This document shows positions 58,902 through 64,000 of a DNA stretch of 64,000 bases, one piece after another. The notes below the pieces were generated by a model that saw only the letters and a program-made list of their open reading frames with translations, was not told the DNA's origin and did not search any database. Position numbers and translations under genes: made by a program. Source of the DNA: Temnothorax longispinosus (Eukaryota; Arthropoda; Insecta; Hymenoptera; Formicidae); assembly GCF_030848805.1 (NCBI RefSeq), contig NC_092368.1, positions 4,374,441 to 4,438,440 on the forward strand, given 5' to 3'. Within the stretch, counting starts at the first letter, position 1. Each line of letters begins with the position of its first letter.

Positions 58902-61900
58902 GTATTGCGAGTTTGACTTTTGTATGCCGACAACGACTCTTTCGTTGTGCCCCGACACCCGTTAGTGTCGTTAGTAAACCGAAGAGCCTTTAACAGCTGG
59001 CAATGAACGACGCCGACCGAGCCCACCCGTAAAAATCATCCCTCTTTCATCACTTGCAGTGTTCTCTCCGTATTTCCGGTACAGGCTTGTCTTTAGGGAA
59101 AAGTAAAAAGGAAATTTGTAGTCGATTTCTTTCTTAGCGAAATTTCCATTTGCGCCCAAGAATTTATTAAAGCTTTTAGGGCGAATCGAAAGAAATATAT
59201 CAATCCATACATATTTTAGTATACGCCAGAACTCCGATAAATTGAATTTGAAATTCAGTTGTTGATATACGTAATGTTAAAAACTTATAAGCTACATTTG
59301 GCCTTTGATCAAATTTTCAGCAGAGATCAACACCGATTCACTCCGTGAAGTATATTTTTACTGTGCATATTTTCTGCTACATATATCTTCTCTGTTTGAA
59401 ATATGCAACTTTTGCTCCAATTTATGTAAATCTAGAAATCTCTTTTAAAATGAATATATCGTAAACTTTAACTCACTCTAGCTTATCAATAAAAATTTTT
59501 TTATATTTTTGAGTTGCGTGTAGTTTATATTGTACGTGTCACGCTAATAAATCCGACGTGAAATACCAACTTTGCGTCAACTAATTTTAGATGATGCGTA
59601 GAAACTCGCATATATTCGTTTAGATAAGTTTTAATGAAATTTTCTCGGTCAGGTAATTAGTTATGTAAATTTGATTGGATTTAATCCAGGGAGTGCGAGA
59701 TGACGCGATAATTCAAAGCTCATATTATGTTACAACGTAATATATCAATACAACAATTTTGATGTTATTCATATTGATATCGAAATATAGTGGATTAATA
59801 AATGGACGTGTACAGTAAATTATATATTGTACTTTTGTATCAATGATAGATTCATAAAATATTTCGCAGAGATTTAATTAAAGGGATTAAAAATATGTAA
59901 TCGATAAGAATCCGAGAGATTCTTTATACAGCGATGCGATTTGGATATTTAAATATCTGATTTGATATTTTTCTATAATTTAATTAACTACTTTTACAAC
60001 TTTCAAACCACTGAATGTACTTCATAATTATTGCCATACAGTACAAATATTAATATTATTATTATAAAATATTTCACTGCTATTAGCTCAATCGATCGTA
60101 CTTATTCCACGCAAACGCAACTTGTGACCGAGCGTTCTCGTACTATACTCGTTCGTTACATTTAAGCTGATTATTCTTTGCAAATTTATAGAGGGAGAAT
60201 AAAAATTTTGACTTTGTTAATAGACGTAGTTTACACGATGTCGAGCCGTCAAATACAAATTGCTCTTTTCCAGCATCTCGCTGGCCGAGCTACTTATTAA
60301 AGGGCATTACCGGACTTATCGGAGCATATAATGACGCTACAACGAGGGAGGAGCTTTAAAAAGCAGACGCTTGTAACGCGTGCTGCTCGTTCGACGAGCC
60401 GCGTCAGTGATGCGCGATCTTCTTTTTTCTCTCTCTCCCTCTCTTTTTTCTTTTATTTCAAAAGACCACTCTGTGATTTTTCCTTTTAACTTGCTCCAAG
60501 GCGACTGCGAATATCCTTAAATACATCGATATAACGAGCTTCGTATTATATCTTTTTTTTTTTTTTTAATCAAATGTCTCGCGTTTGTCATATTTATTGC
60601 AATGTGTTAAAGTTTCCATCGAAATGAATCACAAAGTAATTTATAACTCGCGTGATTTCCTTATACCATTCATTATTCGCGTGATTTTTTTTTCCGTCGA
60701 GCTACAATTAAATGTTTCTCCAGAGATCATGTCGTGAGTCACACCGTGTCAATTGCAATAGTGATTGCATATAATGACTTTTGAGATTGCAGATGTGTCA
60801 TTAGCGAACTACAAAGTTTTCCTCAAAAAGTTATTCAGAATTATTGTTATTTAAATTTGTAAGTATAAAACATTATTAGATTAAGAAACTTTATCAGAAT
60901 ATACATATCTATATATAGCGGCTATTACGCTATACATGCTTGATTATCCGGTACATTGATCAACAGATGTGAACGTTTGTCGGCGCAAAAAATTCCGCGT
61001 GGAATCGCGGCTATCGTCCGTAATCGAGCGGTGTAAGTTAACAAACGGAACTAGACCGGCGGAAGTCGAACGCGAAAATTGCCTCTGTTGCCTGGTTTAC
61101 CTTTCTTTTTTTTTATGGTAACGCGTTGAACGTGGGAACGTACGATATCTATGCTAGCCAAACAGGCAGAAGTGTTTTTTAGACTGCTTTTCACCCTTTC
61201 GGTTTTTATAACACCTTTTTTTGAAAGAGAACCTTTTTATGCATACCGTGCTTCGCTTTATATAGTATAGTTAATATTTATCTACATTTCTCTCATCAAA
61301 ATACAAAAAAGTTTTCGTGCTTCTCCACGGAGAATGAACTCGGGAGCGAGATGGAATGAATTTCGATGATTTAAACGAGCGTAAGAATAAGACGTCGACG
61401 TTGACAGAATTTCCTTTTGCGGCAGCGTCGGCGTATTCTTTCCCTTTTTTTTCCTTGCTTCGTAAAAGCGCTTGTAATATCGGTACTTGCGTTGACGCGC
61501 TTGTAAAAGCCCCCACTGTCTTCTGATGCGAAAATAAAGTAGCCATCTGTAATATTCAGGTTGCTACCACCGAGCTTTCTCCAAGCGGAGGACAAATCGT
61601 CATGTCTCCTTCGCGGCTTATGCGTTTTTCTTATGTCAAGTCTGAAAGCGCCGGCGGGACTTTGGTAGCTACGGAGTTTCCTCAGAGCTACTTCCCGTTC
61701 GGTTTATGATGACGTAAAAGCTAACCGAAAACGCATTTCGTCGGCCCTGAGTTATTTATAGGGGAGAAAAGGGGTGCATTAGAAACGTGGCGGCACTTTT
61801 GAGGGATTTAAGTACCGCGTACCGTAATAGAAAGCTTTCAGCATTTTCTTGCGATATTCTGCACCTTTTCAAAACTCGAAGAAAGCAGTTATGATGTAAG

Positions 61901-63741
61901 ATAATATCGATTTTTAAAATATAGGCAAAAGGATTATAACTGATGAGAAATAATTTACATGTGCCACGTTGATTTTATTGATCTCTAATGTTAATCATTC
62001 CAATTGCGAATATAAAAGTGCATATATAAACCAGAGTTACATACTCTGCAGCCGATTGCAAATTCACAACGAATGTCGATAGAATATATTAATGTAATTT
62101 CCTCTTTCTATTTTCTCTTCGTATTTCAGTCGAGTTTAACAATTCGTGTGTTACAATTCTGTGCGCATAAGTATATAAATTTGTTGAACATTCGAGGTAG
62201 ACTGTGAAGCCGGTTTAGCAGGATAATGCTGCAAATCACAAATCGACACTTTTCCGCGAGTATCGCCCACGCTCTCTCGGCAGATTAACTCGGGGTCGGT
62301 ACGTATTTCCGCGAGCGGTCGAGATTGCAAGTGACACGCTAACGTGCGTGCATGCGTGGATGCGTGCGTGCGTGCGTGCGTGTGCGCGCACGCCGACGTT
62401 CACGTCTTTCGATTCGAAAATAAAGCACAGTGGGCGAGACATGCATGCGCAGCATGCACCGCGGTTTGTCGTGCATCGAAATCTGCATTTCAGGCACTTT
62501 TAAAAATGGCCGTGCATGTTGCTTGCAACGGGCAACACACATTTATTTCAGCGTCGTTCCCTCGAGTGGCGTATATACGTTTATTATTACAGTCCGGGAA
62601 ACGCGAGATCCGTGCACGAGTTTGTTGAAAATTCTTAACATACGTAAATGTAATAGATTGCATGTAATCATACGTTATAAGAAGGTTGATTATTATGATA
62701 AGTATCAATTGATAACATTATGCCACTTAAGGAGATCTCCAGACATTGTTCGACTTTGGCATTTAATCATGCCATATTTCATCGAAATAATATGCTGGTG
62801 TACCGTGTTTAGTAATGGCTAGAAATTTCTACAGTACTTTTTTACAGCGCTTATTGCTCAAGTACGTTAAATTTCACTGGCTTTAAAACACGAAAAAAGA
62901 AGTAAACTTCATGTACGAATTATATTCTTTTATCTTTTTTGCATCGCTATACTGATCGGGTTTACTACTCTGGAGCTAAAAGGTCCTATTCCATCGCGTC
63001 GAGGCAAAACGCGATTTTCAGTGGCCGCGACCAGCTCGGACAAAACCGTAATTCGTGCTTAACGACCTTTTAACGATTTTTCCACGTGTCCGCAAACGAG
63101 CAGCCACTGTCGACGCGAACGATAAAAGGCAACGTTATTACTTCAAGCGCGATAAGTCCGCTCAAAAAATGCGTGGAATCTATATTGTCATTCTGTATTC
63201 TCGCCGCGCATACAACGCTATATACGATTCCGCGTTCAACTCGGTATTGAATAGCCGCGTAGCAAAGTTAGAAAACGTTAATCGAAATCTAGGAGAAATT
63301 CTGTGAATTTCGGTCAAGATCATTTTAACGCGCATGAAATCCTGTCATTACATTTATCTTGCCAGAGTGGGACGCTAATTTAATATCCAGTATAGGGCGC
63401 GCAATGACGTAAACCGTAATAATAACGGTAAACGAAAAAGCGTCAGACAAATGGCTGACGTGCCGTCGACGAAAAGTAATAAAAGCATTGTCACGCGCGT
63501 CGCGCTGTCGACCACATTGTATAACAAATTACCGTTGTCTCTAATGACAGCCCGCATGGAAAGCTCGTTATTAGGTGGGACAGTGATTTGCGTTTCCTCC
63601 TGTACCGGGATTCATACGTATCGCATTCCATGGCGTATTAAAAAAAAGAGAGCGTTGTAGGAAATAGGATTTCTCGAAAAAGAAACAGAAATGCATAATC
63701 GATATTAATGTTTTGTTTTAACGGAGATTGTTTTTTTGTAG
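58902..63741 (+). other. Probable intron after exon 1b; no gene seen
   Basis: AT-rich DNA beginning with the donor GTATTG. A possible acceptor (CACTTGCAG at about 59060) is followed by no convincing coding frame. A GTGC microsatellite lies at 62345-62391. Overlapping minus-strand frames at 61271-61595 (91 and 74 codons, one reading GGSNLNITDGYFIF) are short and in competing phases. No RNA gene was noticed. Confidence 0.45.
62345..62391. repeat. (GTGC)n microsatellite
   Basis: GTGC units with ATGC and TGGA variants. Confidence 0.8.
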
Positions 63742-63905
63742 ATTGTCCGCGAGAGTCTTTAGATAAAAACTCAATGCGCAAGTGTCTAAATGAGGGTACC
63801 GATACTTCTGAAATACCAAGCAGTGGCACAGTTAGTGTCTGTAGCGGCGAACCTGTCACGGTCGGTTTATCGCGTTACACACTTTTACGAGCCCATTTCC
63901 GGTGA
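63742..63905 (+). CDS. Weak coding-exon candidate
   Basis: A T-rich run ending TTTTTTTGTAG (acceptor-like) at 63741 is followed by a frame reading DCPRESLDKNSMRKCLNEG and on through SSGTVSVCSGEPVTVGL before a stop at 63905. The residue mix is balanced and protein-like. No good donor is seen before the stop (GTGACG at 63901 is weak). It may be a coding exon of the plus-strand gene or chance; family not recognised. Confidence 0.18.
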
Positions 63906-64000
63906 CGGGATTGCCAAATCGCATCGGGATCACGGCTTACAGGACCTCGCGCGAAATATCGACCGGATTAAACAAATCGGCCGACCGTGCATTAACGCCC

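Noticed and set aside
61271..61595. Two overlapping minus-strand frames (91 and 74 codons)
   Set aside because: They compete in different phases over the same bases. One stretch (GGSNLNITDGYFIF) looks protein-like but is too short to support a call.

Overview
The window reads as insect nuclear DNA, most likely a hymenopteran and plausibly an ant. This is inferred from an AT-rich background broken by sharp CpG-rich islands, long CT/GA and GT/CA microsatellites, arthropod-type Inr (TCAGT) and MTE core promoter elements, and short non-autonomous DNA transposons. The species cannot be named from the sequence. There is no bacterial-style gene organisation, no CRISPR array, no rRNA, no intact tRNA, and no long open frame that looks like a complete conserved protein.

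The best explanation is that most of the window is regulatory, 5'-UTR and intronic DNA of one or more long plus-strand genes whose main coding exons lie outside it, probably to the right. Three plus-strand first-exon-like blocks support this: about 3950-5777 (CpG-rich, ending at a strong GTGAGT donor), about 47936-48934, and 58120-58901. The last two look like duplicated alternative promoters. They share an ungapped stretch from about -22 to +22 around a TCAGT initiator, an MTE-like motif at the canonical +18 position, and a second shared block further downstream. The 58142-58901 exon ends with a short frame that runs exactly to an AAG|GT donor, so it may encode an isoform-specific N terminus. 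I do not recognise the protein.

Layout. 1-3940: mostly AT-rich with a CT/GA-rich block at 2090-3140. 3950-5777: CpG-rich exon. 5778-22170: intron or intergenic DNA with a tRNA-like relic (11203), a MITE-like pair of inverted repeats (12576-13030) and a 169-bp inverted-repeat element (8702-8870). 22170-23840: CpG island followed by a pyrimidine-rich degenerate repeat tract. 24870-44550: an accessory zone holding five pieces of a long-inverted-repeat transposon group (24872-26064, 28555-28905, 30431-30805, and the inverted pair 40648/44544), with a piggyBac-like MITE (TTAA duplication) and another MITE nested inside, plus uncertain retroelement-like and coding-like fragments at 41987-43690. 44545-47900: AT-rich. 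47936-48934: promoter/exon 1a. 48935-57530: AT-rich with scattered CpG patches. 57531-57979: a 220-bp tandem duplication directly upstream of promoter/exon 1b (58120-58901). 58902-64000: AT-rich, with one weak coding-exon candidate near the right edge.

Confidence is high for the repeats that can be read directly, moderate for the duplicated promoters, and low for every protein-coding call.
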